A stretch of 48,244 nt of DNA from a bacterium (GCA_021851895.1 JAJZQJ010000003.1:63431-111674), one strand, 5' to 3'; positions 18,391 to 27,971 are shown, numbered from the stretch's first letter. The notes: generated by a model not told the origin, from the sequence alone. A program made the numbers and translations.

Positions 18391-19425
18391 ATGTACCGGC
18401 CTCGCGCTGAATATCGACATAAACCGTATAAGACGAATTCGCGTTCAGGGACGGGGGTATTTTTCGCGCTGCTTCAACTCTATATTGCCATCTTCACTTT
18501 TATCGGCGTAACACGTTGGGTTTTGCTCCAGCCCGAGTTGCAATTTCATCACATCATCATACATGGAAATAGGGCTGCATCCATCGATAGTGTTGCGCAT
18601 GCGGTAAAGGCACCATTTAGTAAGTCCTTCTTGTTTTTCTGGAATAAGGACAACCTTTTACTTTATCCGCGAAGACAAGTCGCTGGTAACATATTGCGGG
18701 CTGACTCTCGTATTGCTTCGGTCGTGGTTGCGTTGAGTAGAAGCACGATCACAGTCGATATTAATGAATACACTCCCGCATTCAGGTATTGTTTGCCAAG
18801 GCTTGTCCGTGCTGATGGAGGCACTCTCGGGCTTCCTTCAGCTGCGTTTAAGGATACTGATTTCGCAACAATGACCGTACCCGTTTTGGCATCAACGACT
18901 GAGCATTCCATAACTGCATCTTCGTCGTTAATGCTCGAGCAAGGAGCGATGCTTTCTGATGGGCTTATGGAACTTCCAAGCCCCGAAGTCATAGGCGTCG
19001 ATACGCATGATTGCTATTGGGCTGATCAGCGAGGTTATCTCTATGCACGCGCACCGCAATATAGTGGTTCTCCAATGCTGACAATAACAGAGAGTGATCC
19101 TTCGAAAAACGCAACGCTCGAGGGTGTCTCGCCCGTGGGGACATTCATTTTCAACGAAGATGATCTTCGACATTTATCGCAGGTTATCGATTCGTTACAT
19201 GCATCAGATTTTACTGTTCGTCGTATCGTACGTATGGATAGCGGAGATGTTGTTCTCGATATCGGTTTTCCTTGGAATCTTATCCTTAATATTCGACAGG
19301 ATCCAAAGACTGCAGTCGAGCATTTCCTTCTCGCACTTGAACAGCTTGGTCCTGTTGCAACAGGGGAGAAGAGCCAGTTGAAAACGATCGACGTACGTTT
19401 CGGGAATAAGGTATTCTACCGTTAG
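18391..19425 (+). CDS. FtsQ/DivIB-like cell-division protein (POTRA-type)
   Basis: Single N-terminal TM, FHHIIIHGNRAASIDSVAHAV POTRA-like segment, conserved overall size; TATAAT just upstream of ATG. Confidence 0.55.
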   Translation: MYRPRAEYRHKPYKTNSRSGTGVFFALLQLYIAIFTFIGVTRWVLLQPELQFHHIIIHGNRAASIDSVAHAVKAPFSKSFLFFWNKDNLLLYPRRQVAGNILRADSRIASVVVALSRSTITVDINEYTPAFRYCLPRLVRADGGTLGLPSAAFKDTDFATMTVPVLASTTEHSITASSSLMLEQGAMLSDGLMELPSPEVIGVDTHDCYWADQRGYLYARAPQYSGSPMLTITESDPSKNATLEGVSPVGTFIFNEDDLRHLSQVIDSLHASDFTVRRIVRMDSGDVVLDIGFPWNLILNIRQDPKTAVEHFLLALEQLGPVATGEKSQLKTIDVRFGNKVFYR

Positions 19426-19660
19426 AAAAATTCTATGGCTGTGGATAACTTGTAAGTATCATTTTTTTGATTTGAAAATATCCTTCCTATAGGCCATATA
19501 CTTGCCCTATGGTTAGTATACAATATGTGCATAACTAAGTTTGCATGTTGAGACTATAGTGCAATAATATAACTATCACGTTAGAGACATGTGGTTTGCG
19601 CGTTTACTGCTGTCGCCCTGCGTGAATGTTCGAAATACAATTTGGTGTGTGTATGTGTGT

Positions 19661-19697
19661 CAACGAAGCGAGTCCTCCAGACTCGCTTCGTTGTTTT
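19661..19697 (+). terminator. Strong orphan terminator in the intergenic region
   Basis: caacgaagcgagtcctccagactcgcttcgttgttttt; no ORF ends upstream of it. Confidence 0.75.
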
Positions 19698-19734
19698 TGA
19701 ACAGCATTGTAAGTGCATGGTATAATGCACATGT

Positions 19735-20127
19735 ATGAACGCGCTCTCTTTCACTTGGAGCTATATTCAGTGGCACTACACCGATGCACTGGTCGACATG
19801 TATTTCATTATGCGGAATTATGCGATTGCTGTCGTTCGGTTTTTCTCTGTAAAACAGCTTTTTCGTACGCTTTTTGCACCTTGGCATCGCATAGGATCAC
19901 ATACGACAACATTATTCAACGATCCTATCGAATATTTTGGTGATGTTCTTATTAACCTCATGATGCGCATTTTGGGTTTTGTAGAACGTATAGTGCTTTT
20001 ACTCGCTGCGCTTTTAACACTAGCCATGCTCTTCATCATAAGTACTTGTGCGTTCTTCGGTTGGTTTGTCCTGCCCGTTTTGTTTCTCTCATTATTTGTG
20101 AATGGATGTAATCAGCTTTTCATATGA
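19735..20127 (+). CDS. Membrane protein, hypothetical (130 aa)
   Basis: MNALSFTWSYIQWHYTDALVDMYF...; multiple TMs; TATAAT promoter just upstream; ATGA overlap with next ORF. Confidence 0.7.
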   Translation: MNALSFTWSYIQWHYTDALVDMYFIMRNYAIAVVRFFSVKQLFRTLFAPWHRIGSHTTTLFNDPIEYFGDVLINLMMRILGFVERIVLLLAALLTLAMLFIISTCAFFGWFVLPVLFLSLFVNGCNQLFI

Positions 20128-22664
20128 GTAGGGACGCACTCAGCAAAATAGCATCTTCCGCGCTTCCCGTCTCAGCGCTCGATGTCTATTTTGGGCCACG
20201 ATTTCGATATTGGACGAGCAAAATCTTTGGTGCCATAGCGCTATTTTTCCTATTGATAAACAGCATTTTGTTCATTGGTGCCACGACGTTGCCGTCCATG
20301 TTTATCATACCGTTTGGCTCCATATTGTCATTGATCGCTTCTCTCCCCGGTGTTGATCTCGCAAACACGACGTCATTTTCCATACCACTGCTCCCCGGGG
20401 TTGGTTTCGTGACGCTCCATCTCTCCAGGGCACTTGGAGTCTGGAATGGCGTCATGCTTCTTGCTTTGTCGTTGTATTTGCTTATAAGAATGCTTAACGC
20501 ATTTGCCCGCTCGAAATATTATCAAGATATTGCATCAGTTGAGCGAAGCAATGAAATCAAAGTGAGTTTTGTGGTTAGTGATATTTGTGCGCGTGCAAAG
20601 CATGGCGATCTTTTGCAGAGCTTCATCAGGAGTAAGGTCGGCACGGTAATCTTTGAGCGAATGGGGTTTACTGGCGAACGCTATAGTGATTTCATCTTGC
20701 ATCGTACGGAGATCACTGATTATCGTAACGATCAAAGATTAAGCTCAGTTCATGACATTCTTGACCTTGTGCGTCTTCTCTCTGAGGATAAATATCTCCT
20801 TTCCTATTTCGAATCCCATGCAGTTAGTCCTGATGATTTCGTGGCGGCTGCAGAGTGGGTCTTGGAAACTGATGAGCGTGTTCGTGCATCAGAGCGCGTT
20901 TGGGGATTGCAGGCACTTAATTCTTTAACGCCGATAGGAGGTGATATTGCGCACGGTAGAGGATATATCCTCCGGAATCATGCGATCGAACTCGACGCTA
21001 GCGAAATCTTGAGATCAAGGCGTGTTGCGGAGAAGGAGGTGCAGCGTCTGAAGCAGGCATTTTTAAGGGATCGCTCTGCGAATGCTCTGCTTGTAGCACC
21101 AAATAAAAAAATCGCAGAAGAGATCGTTCTCTTTTTTGCACATGATCTTGAGCGCGGTATCAATGTGCAGTACTTGCAGGATAAGCGCTGCCACCTTTTT
21201 GACGTACAGTCTTTCCTGCGCCAAATAAGCTCTGCAATCGAACTTGAAGAGCTTCTCTCAAGAATCCTTGACGATGCAGTCGCTGTGGGCAATGTGATAT
21301 TCGTCGTCAACGATCTTCCTACACTCTTCCGTAGAGCAGAGCAATTTGGCGCAGATCTTGGGGGAATATTGCGGCCCTACCTTTCCGGTGACTTCTTGCA
21401 AGTGATCGCGATCAGTGATATCGCAGAGTACCAAGAAGTGCTCAGTGCACAGCCCGTGTTCGCGGAGTATTTCCATGATATTCATATTCAAGAGTTTGAT
21501 GAATCTGATCTTCTCGCGCGCCTTGAGGTAGATGTTGAGCGCATCGAAGCGAAGCACGATATCTTCTTTACGGTTCCTGCATTGCGTGAAGTCATTCGCG
21601 ATGCCGGGCGCACGATGGTGCATGGAATGCTCTCCGATAAGGCAGAAGAAATACTTGAGGGAATCGCCGCATTCGCGAGAGAGAAGAAGGTAAAATATAT
21701 TCTCCCAAGTGATATTGATGAGTATGTTAGTCGAAATTCACCCGTACCGATCGGTAGGGCACTCGACAGCGAAAAAGAGAGACTACTCAATATTGAATCG
21801 ATCCTTCACGAGAGTGTTATCGGTCAAGATGTCGCAATTCGCGCAATTGGAGATGCACTAAGAAGAATTCGCGCAGGAGTGAGAAATGAGAAACGTCCCG
21901 CAGCATCGTTCTTCTTCTTCGGTCCGACCGGTGTCGGTAAGACAGAGGCGGCAAAGGCACTTGCGCGTACATTTTTCTCCGGAGAGGATAAGATGGTTCG
22001 ATTCGATATGAGCGAATTCGCAGACACGTCAGCGGTCGCGCGTCTCATAGGATCGATGCATGGAGATATTGGAGTACTTTCGTCTTCAGTGCGCGAGCAT
22101 CCTTATGGTGTCTTGCTGCTTGATGAATTTGAGAAGGCAGATAAGGCCGTACACGACTTATTTTTGCAGATACTCGATGAAGGCGTCTTCCATGATGCAC
22201 AAGGACATGTCGTTAATTGTAGGAACTTGATGATCATTGCCACAAGCAATGTTGGCGCAACAGAAATTTATGACAAGATGCGATCAGGGCAACATATCGA
22301 TGAGGATTTCACTCGAATATTGCTCGATCACATTCTGTCTGCTGGTGCACTACGTCCTGAGTTGATCAATCGATTTGATAAGAGCATCCTTTTCACCCCG
22401 ATAGATGAGGCGGGGTATCGCGCTATCGCAAAGCTCATGTTAAAGAAGCTAAGTTCCCGATTACAAAAGGAGGGGATCGTGCTCGTCATTAATGATGAGC
22501 TCGTTGAGGCGATCATGAAGAAAGGAGTCGATCCCGTATTTGGTGCGCGACCAATGCAGCGTGCGATCCAAGATATCATAGAGAAGCGCGTTGCAGAGAA
22601 GATCTTGCAAGGGAAAACAGGACTTGGTGTGCCATTAACATTCACGGAAGAAGAGCTTAAATGA
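20124..22664 (+). CDS. Membrane-anchored Clp/Hsp100-like AAA+ protein with degenerate D1
   Basis: N-terminal hydrophobic helices; D2 [36 protein letters not shown]-terminal FGARPMQRAIQDIIEKRVAEKIL; D1 P-loop missing. Confidence 0.88.
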   Translation: MSRDALSKIASSALPVSALDVYFGPRFRYWTSKIFGAIALFFLLINSILFIGATTLPSMFIIPFGSILSLIASLPGVDLANTTSFSIPLLPGVGFVTLHLSRALGVWNGVMLLALSLYLLIRMLNAFARSKYYQDIASVERSNEIKVSFVVSDICARAKHGDLLQSFIRSKVGTVIFERMGFTGERYSDFILHRTEITDYRNDQRLSSVHDILDLVRLLSEDKYLLSYFESHAVSPDDFVAAAEWVLETDERVRASERVWGLQALNSLTPIGGDIAHGRGYILRNHAIELDASEILRSRRVAEKEVQRLKQAFLRDRSANALLVAPNKKIAEEIVLFFAHDLERGINVQYLQDKRCHLFDVQSFLRQISSAIELEELLSRILDDAVAVGNVIFVVNDLPTLFRRAEQFGADLGGILRPYLSGDFLQVIAISDIAEYQEVLSAQPVFAEYFHDIHIQEFDESDLLARLEVDVERIEAKHDIFFTVPALREVIRDAGRTMVHGMLSDKAEEILEGIAAFAREKKVKYILPSDIDEYVSRNSPVPIGRALDSEKERLLNIESILHESVIGQDVAIRAIGDALRRIRAGVRNEKRPAASFFFFGPTGVGKTEAAKALARTFFSGEDKMVRFDMSEFADTSAVARLIGSMHGDIGVLSSSVREHPYGVLLLDEFEKADKAVHDLFLQILDEGVFHDAQGHVVNCRNLMIIATSNVGATEIYDKMRSGQHIDEDFTRILLDHILSAGALRPELINRFDKSILFTPIDEAGYRAIAKLMLKKLSSRLQKEGIVLVINDELVEAIMKKGVDPVFGARPMQRAIQDIIEKRVAEKILQGKTGLGVPLTFTEEELK

Positions 22665-22666
22665 AA

Positions 22667-22688
22667 AAACGCCGTTTGCGGCGTTTTT
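22667..22688. terminator. Bidirectional terminator
   Basis: aaaaaacgccgtttgcggcgttttt. Confidence 0.75.
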
Positions 22689-22689
22689 G

Positions 22690-23532
22690 CTAGTAGACCC
22701 CATAGCCAGCGTTGCGTTTAGGGTCCGTTAGTTTTCCCCAAAGGGGTTCAAGTTCGATACGATAGAATGTTGCACCGAATGCGCGGAACATCAACTTTGG
22801 GGCATTTATTGCGAGACAAAGTGGTTTCAGTGTTTCAATATCAAATTCTATGTAATAAATGTCGGGGCGTTTTCCTCCACTTGCTTCAGGCACCGAGGTG
22901 GTTTCGTCGGAAGACCAGAAGTGATGAAAGCCAATGAGGTTGTCGTAGACCATCCATATCCGGAAGAGTCCGACGCGCTCCTTGTGTAAGGAGAAGGGGT
23001 CTTCTTGGTGCTGCTCATTTTCATCGAAATGTGTCGTGACGTTTCCATGTTCTGGTGTGTATCCAGTAACGATATTTTCATCATGGTTCTTTTTTGGCAC
23101 GCTCGCTACAAATTCAAGTCCAGCTGCATCCGGAAGTGTCTGTGCAAAGAGAATCACCTTCTTCATATGCTCTTCGGGATCGCAGTCGCTATTTATAAGT
23201 GCATCCAAGGATACACTGATCTCTATGCGAGGAATATTTATATCACTGCGTTTTTTATTGTATTGCATTGCTCTACTGCGACGAGCTCTGTCCTTGATAT
23301 ACTTATCGGGAAGAATAGCGACGAAGAAAACAAATATGCATGCAATAATTAGTATTAGGTATCCGAGGAGCACGCGACCAGTTATGGCTTTATAGAGGAT
23401 ACCCCAATGAAGTTGTGGTTCTTGACCATGCCTGCGTATGCGTAGGTCAAAGATGATCTGGCTGACAATGAGCAGTAGATGCCCGACAATACCGGCACCA
23501 ATCCAGGTGATGAAGAACATGCTAAGCGTCAT
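22690..23532 (-). CDS. Membrane protein, hypothetical (280 aa)
   Basis: Two to three TMs then soluble domain. Confidence 0.7.
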   Translation of the reverse strand: MTLSMFFITWIGAGIVGHLLLIVSQIIFDLRIRRHGQEPQLHWGILYKAITGRVLLGYLILIIACIFVFFVAILPDKYIKDRARRSRAMQYNKKRSDINIPRIEISVSLDALINSDCDPEEHMKKVILFAQTLPDAAGLEFVASVPKKNHDENIVTGYTPEHGNVTTHFDENEQHQEDPFSLHKERVGLFRIWMVYDNLIGFHHFWSSDETTSVPEASGGKRPDIYYIEFDIETLKPLCLAINAPKLMFRAFGATFYRIELEPLWGKLTDPKRNAGYGVY

Positions 23533-23673
23533 ATATCCTCCAGTTGTTCTTGTTTGTTTCTACAATATCACGAAAGGGGAGTCAACAAGCATTTATGTTT
23601 TTATTCTATCGTCATATCGTCTTATACTCTTGCAATTCCCTAGAAATAGGTTATTATACATGAACAATTTCAT

Positions 23674-23756
23674 GCGTCGGTGGCGGAGCGGTCAATCGCA
23701 ACAGACTGTAAATCTGTCGTCTTCGGGCTACGTAGGTTCGAATCCTACCCGGCGCA
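23674..23756 (+). tRNA. tRNA-Tyr (anticodon GTA)
   Basis: GCGTCGGTGGCGGAGCGG...CAGACTGTAAATCTG, long variable arm, GGTTCGAATCCTACCCGGCGCA. Confidence 0.94.
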
Positions 23757-23995
23757 CAAAGGTACAAAAAAGAGGCTATACGCCTCTTTTTTGTTTACCT
23801 TTGCGACGCCGGATAGGATTCGAAGGACGGAGCCGGGGCTACCGCCGCCCCGGCTGCTGATCTTATCCGGCCAAAGGCCGTGATAGATCCAGCCGGGCGC
23901 GCGGTCGGCGAGTCCTGGCCCTACCTGCACCCCGCATTTTCTGAGCGTAGCGAAAGAAAATACGGAGGTGACAGAGGGGCGAATCCTACCCGGCA
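23757..23995 (+). repeat. tRNA-Tyr-associated structured element
   Basis: Hairpin ACAAAAAAGAGGC...GCCTCTTTTTTGT; inverted copy GACGCCGGATAGGATTCGAA; core; direct copy CGAATCCTACCCGGC at 23980-23994 (tRNA copy 23739-23753). Confidence 0.87.
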
Positions 23996-24029
23996 TTCCC
24001 TGGTTGCGCGGCATTGCGACTTTAGATTC

Positions 24030-24779
24030 CTACTTAGTATTCGATGCACTTGAAAGCTCGTCTAATCTCTCTGCGTGAGTCCTGCGATCAATTTCATTTT
24101 TCCAAATGTTATATACAAATACGATTCCTGGATATGCAGAGTTCCCGACGGAGATATTTCTACTATAAATGAGGGGTACGGCACTTGTCTCAACTGCAGT
24201 AATAAACCCAGGTTTTATTGAAAAAAGAGCATCGTGTTTTATAGTATTCGTATACTTAATTTTAAGCGATAGCTCCTCAAGTAGGTTTAGGGTGGTGACT
24301 TGTTGATAGTAAATATTCTCGTTATTTTTAAGTATATTTATTATGTCGAGTAAAGTCTTTTTGTCCTCAACTTCCTGAAGTACTTTGAGTTCGCCGTTCT
24401 TAATATCAAAATGCAATAATTCCAATTTAGTGCCCTCTGGTAAGACCCCTTTAAGCATTTCGACCGTATGATCATGAGCAGGAATCACTTTTTCTCTAAA
24501 AAATGATACTTGATCTATGACTGACAGGGTATTATCTCTTTCCGAATTTCTTCGATATTCACTAACTGCGGCAATAGCCGAAACCATAAGTACTAATGCG
24601 GAAAGTGTCTCGACAGTTTTTCCCGTGTTGTTGATATCAAAGAAATACGTAACTGAGATAACTATACTCAATCCTGAAAAAATTATCGAAATTAGTATTA
24701 AGTAAGACTTGATAATACTAAGTATTTTTATAATGACACTTCGAGCTAACGAGTTGGTGGTAGTTCCAGCTACTAACAT
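24030..24779 (-). CDS. Membrane protein, hypothetical (249 aa)
   Basis: Two N-terminal TMs then soluble domain; AT-rich relative to neighbours; ends just beyond the tRNA-Tyr element. Confidence 0.7.
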   Translation of the reverse strand: MLVAGTTTNSLARSVIIKILSIIKSYLILISIIFSGLSIVISVTYFFDINNTGKTVETLSALVLMVSAIAAVSEYRRNSERDNTLSVIDQVSFFREKVIPAHDHTVEMLKGVLPEGTKLELLHFDIKNGELKVLQEVEDKKTLLDIINILKNNENIYYQQVTTLNLLEELSLKIKYTNTIKHDALFSIKPGFITAVETSAVPLIYSRNISVGNSAYPGIVFVYNIWKNEIDRRTHAERLDELSSASNTK

Positions 24780-24879
24780 TTCCTGACTCTACGCCTTCTT
24801 GTAAATATGTCTAGTTGTTTTCTTCTTGCATCATCTCCTATCTCTAGTACTATCAACTTAGATCCTCTTTGGAGAATTT

Positions 24880-26049
24880 ATGCATCTTAAACAAATCGAA
24901 CCGACCCTACGTACTTGGATCGAGATCGACAAAAAAGCGATTGAACATAATATCAAAGCATTTCGTGCGCTTATCTCGAAAAATGTTCAGCTCATGGCGG
25001 TCGTAAAGTCGAATGCATATGGGCATAACATCCATAGCTTCAGCAAATTTGCGCTGGCGGCGGGAGCAGATTGCCTTGGTGTCGACTCGATCACCGAAGC
25101 GATTCCGCTTCGTAGGGAAGGGGTTGAACAGCAAATTCTTGTTCTCGGATACACGCTGCCAGAAAACTATTCTCTCGCGCGTGCCGCTGGTGTGTCGATA
25201 ACGATTTCTAGTATCGAACAACTTCGCGCACTGTGTGCAACAGATTTTTCTCGAAGCTGGCAGTTCGATCCAGTGCATATCCATTTGAAAGTAGATACGG
25301 GGATGTGCCGCCAAGGATTGCTCTACGAATCAGACAATGTTGAGGCTCTGGAGCTTATTCAGCAAGGAATTCGAAATAGGAAATTTGTTCTCGAGGGTTT
25401 GTATACGCATCTCGCGTCCGCAAAAGCTCTTGGTGTGAGTGAAGAAACAGAGAACCAGCTCGAGGCCTTTCAGCTTTGGAGGAAATTATTTGGCGCTCAT
25501 AACGTGTCGATACCTATCGTACATGCTGCAGCTTCGGCGGGCACATTGTTGTATCCGAATAGTCACTTCGATATGGTACGCATCGGTATGGGTTGTTATG
25601 GCTATTTCCCAAGCACGGATATCGCTCAGCATCTCAGAAACGAGGTATTGCTGCTCCCCGTACTTTCTTGGCACTCGATCGTCTCTGAAACAAAGCGCGT
25701 GCACGCTGGTATGAAAGTCGGGTATGATGGCACGTATACACTGCAGAGAGAAAGCGCTCTCGCAGTCGTTCCCATTGGCTACTGGCATGGCATTGGACGA
25801 GCGTTTTCGAACAATGGCTATGTGCTCATAAACGGACAATGTGCACGTATACTCGGTAGAGTGTCCATGGACATGATCACGGTTGATGTCACAGACATCG
25901 ATGCTGTGTCGATGGGGACAAAAGTGACTCTACTTGGAAGAAATGGATCGTCGATAATTTCAGCAGAAGAACTCGGTCGTCTCTCGAATACGACCGCTTA
26001 TGAGATCTTGACTCGGTTGAATCCTTTGATCGAACGGGTCATTGTCTAG
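24880..26049 (+). CDS. alr: Alanine racemase
   Basis: AVVKSNAYGHN (PLP Lys), HLKVDTGMCRQGL, PIGYWHGIGRAFSNNGYVLINGQCARILGRVSMDMITVDVT. Confidence 0.96.
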   Translation: MHLKQIEPTLRTWIEIDKKAIEHNIKAFRALISKNVQLMAVVKSNAYGHNIHSFSKFALAAGADCLGVDSITEAIPLRREGVEQQILVLGYTLPENYSLARAAGVSITISSIEQLRALCATDFSRSWQFDPVHIHLKVDTGMCRQGLLYESDNVEALELIQQGIRNRKFVLEGLYTHLASAKALGVSEETENQLEAFQLWRKLFGAHNVSIPIVHAAASAGTLLYPNSHFDMVRIGMGCYGYFPSTDIAQHLRNEVLLLPVLSWHSIVSETKRVHAGMKVGYDGTYTLQRESALAVVPIGYWHGIGRAFSNNGYVLINGQCARILGRVSMDMITVDVTDIDAVSMGTKVTLLGRNGSSIISAEELGRLSNTTAYEILTRLNPLIERVIV

Positions 26050-26150
26050 TGATCGCCCTACCAAGTGTAGGGCTTTTTCTTTTCGTGCGTCTTCGACTCA
26101 CCGCGGATAATGTCCACAGGACGCACCGTGTGATCTATTGTATAATATCT

Positions 26151-27971
26151 ATGAATATGGAAAAAAGTCCGCTCACTACCGGCAAGGCCCAGATATCGAA
26201 GGTTGCTGCCCCTCGCGGTGGGACATTGCTCATCGTACTTGCACCGATACTACTGCTCGTTGTCACGGTGGTCATTACCTTCCTCACCTACTGGCTACCA
26301 CAGACTGTGTACGCCCCACTCACACCGATCATCTCTGGTGTTCTTTTGCTGATATTCTCTGGAGTGATTTGGGTAATGATACGGATTACGCTTAGCCCGT
26401 ATATTGCATACTCGAATAATGCTGGCGAGGCGATAAAGGTCGTTGCGGTGGCGAGCGATCGGCATGTGCGTGCGATCATTGGATCAGGACTCGGCTACTG
26501 GGATTATGATATCCTCTCAGGAGAAGTATACTTCTCTGGGCACATGATGGCGCTTCTTGGGTATGGTGAACAGGAGCGAACTGATCGTATTGATTTTTGG
26601 TATAGTTTGATCCACCCTGATGATGTCGAGGGCGTTCGTCGCACAATGACGTATCACTTCGATAAGCGCACGCCAGAGTATTCTATTGAGTATCGTATCC
26701 GACGCGCAAATGGTGAATATATGTGGGTAGCAGATAGGGGTCGTGCAGAATATGGCCCCGATGGTAAGGCAACAAAGCTCTCTGGTGTGACTCAGGATAT
26801 GACAAACATGAAACGTGTGCAAGAGGTTCTCGACGCACGTACGCATGAGCTCGAAGTAGCAACGAAAAAGGTAGTAGAAGAATCTCGTAATGTCTTGAAA
26901 TTCAAGATGGCAACTGATGGTTCTGTGCAGGCTGTTGCGATCACTAATCCTGACGGGAAGATCATTTATGTGAATCCTGCTTGGTGTTCGCTAAATGGAT
27001 ATTCTGAGACCGAGGCTATTGGACAGACGCACCACATCCTCAAAAGCTCTGACACTCCTCCTGAGTTATTCACGCGGATGTACGCAGAGATCACAGCGGG
27101 AAATCCATTTACTACCGAAGAGATCGTTAACGTGCGCAAGGATGGTAAAACATATCATGCTGCACTCTCGATCGTGCCGATCAAAGAAGGGAAGGATATT
27201 CTTTTCTACGTTGGTCTATCTGAGGATATTACGCAACGCAAAGCAGTTGATCAGGCGAAGACGGAATTCGTCTCGCTCGCATCGCACCAGCTGCGCACAC
27301 CACTCTCTGCGATCCGTTGGTATTCTGAGATGCTGCTTTCGAAATATGTTGGCGAGCTCAATGAAAAGCAGAGACAGTATGTCCAGGAGATCTATCACGG
27401 AAATATCCGCATGGTCGATCTCGTTAATGCACTTCTCAATACATCACGCATCGATCTCGGTACATTCGCAGTAGAGCCAGAGCCGGTCAATCTTGTTGAG
27501 ATCTGTGAGTCTGTACTCCTTGAGCTCACCCCACAGATCACCGAACGACAGCAAAAAGTCGAACGAAACTTCGCTGGCGCTCCGGCTACTTATATGGGAG
27601 ATCCGAAGCTTTTGCGTATTGTCTTCCAGAATCTCTTGTCGAACTCAGTGAAATACACGCAAGTTGGAGGTACTATCGGCGCCGAAATCAGTACTCGTGC
27701 TCAGGATCTCTATATCAGCATATGGGATAATGGCTATGGTATTCCGAAACATCAGCAGTCGAGCATGTTCCAGAAGCTCTTTCGTGCCGATAATGTGCGC
27801 CAGAAGGATACGGAAGGAACAGGTCTTGGTATGTACATCATCAAGGCGATCGTTGAAGCGGCGCAAGGGAAGATCTGGTTTGATTCAGAAGAAGATAAGG
27901 GTACGAAATTCCACGTACTCATGCCACTTTCTGGCATGATCAAGAAGACAGGCACTAAGGGTCTCTCGTAG
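26151..27971 (+). CDS. PAS-domain sensor histidine kinase
   Basis: Two TMs, two PAS/PAC domains, LASHQLRTPLSAIRWYSEML H-box, N-box/G-box (DNGYGIPKHQ; GTGLGMYIIKAIVEAAQGKIW). Confidence 0.93.
   Translation: MNMEKSPLTTGKAQISKVAAPRGGTLLIVLAPILLLVVTVVITFLTYWLPQTVYAPLTPIISGVLLLIFSGVIWVMIRITLSPYIAYSNNAGEAIKVVAVASDRHVRAIIGSGLGYWDYDILSGEVYFSGHMMALLGYGEQERTDRIDFWYSLIHPDDVEGVRRTMTYHFDKRTPEYSIEYRIRRANGEYMWVADRGRAEYGPDGKATKLSGVTQDMTNMKRVQEVLDARTHELEVATKKVVEESRNVLKFKMATDGSVQAVAITNPDGKIIYVNPAWCSLNGYSETEAIGQTHHILKSSDTPPELFTRMYAEITAGNPFTTEEIVNVRKDGKTYHAALSIVPIKEGKDILFYVGLSEDITQRKAVDQAKTEFVSLASHQLRTPLSAIRWYSEMLLSKYVGELNEKQRQYVQEIYHGNIRMVDLVNALLNTSRIDLGTFAVEPEPVNLVEICESVLLELTPQITERQQKVERNFAGAPATYMGDPKLLRIVFQNLLSNSVKYTQVGGTIGAEISTRAQDLYISIWDNGYGIPKHQQSSMFQKLFRADNVRQKDTEGTGLGMYIIKAIVEAAQGKIWFDSEEDKGTKFHVLMPLSGMIKKTGTKGLS

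Noticed and set aside
22690-23532. Prophage or transposase content to explain the repeats
   Set aside because: No integrase, transposase, reverse transcriptase or phage structural gene was recognisable anywhere in the window.
1-24000. Elements as CRISPR arrays
   Set aside because: The repeats are two or three copies per locus, match adjacent tRNA ends and have structured, homologous spacers; there is no cas gene in the window.
1-24000. Elements as group I or II introns interrupting tRNAs
   Set aside because: The tRNAs are complete upstream of each element and no recognisable intron core or domain V was seen; the duplicated 3' end is a direct repeat, not an exon split.
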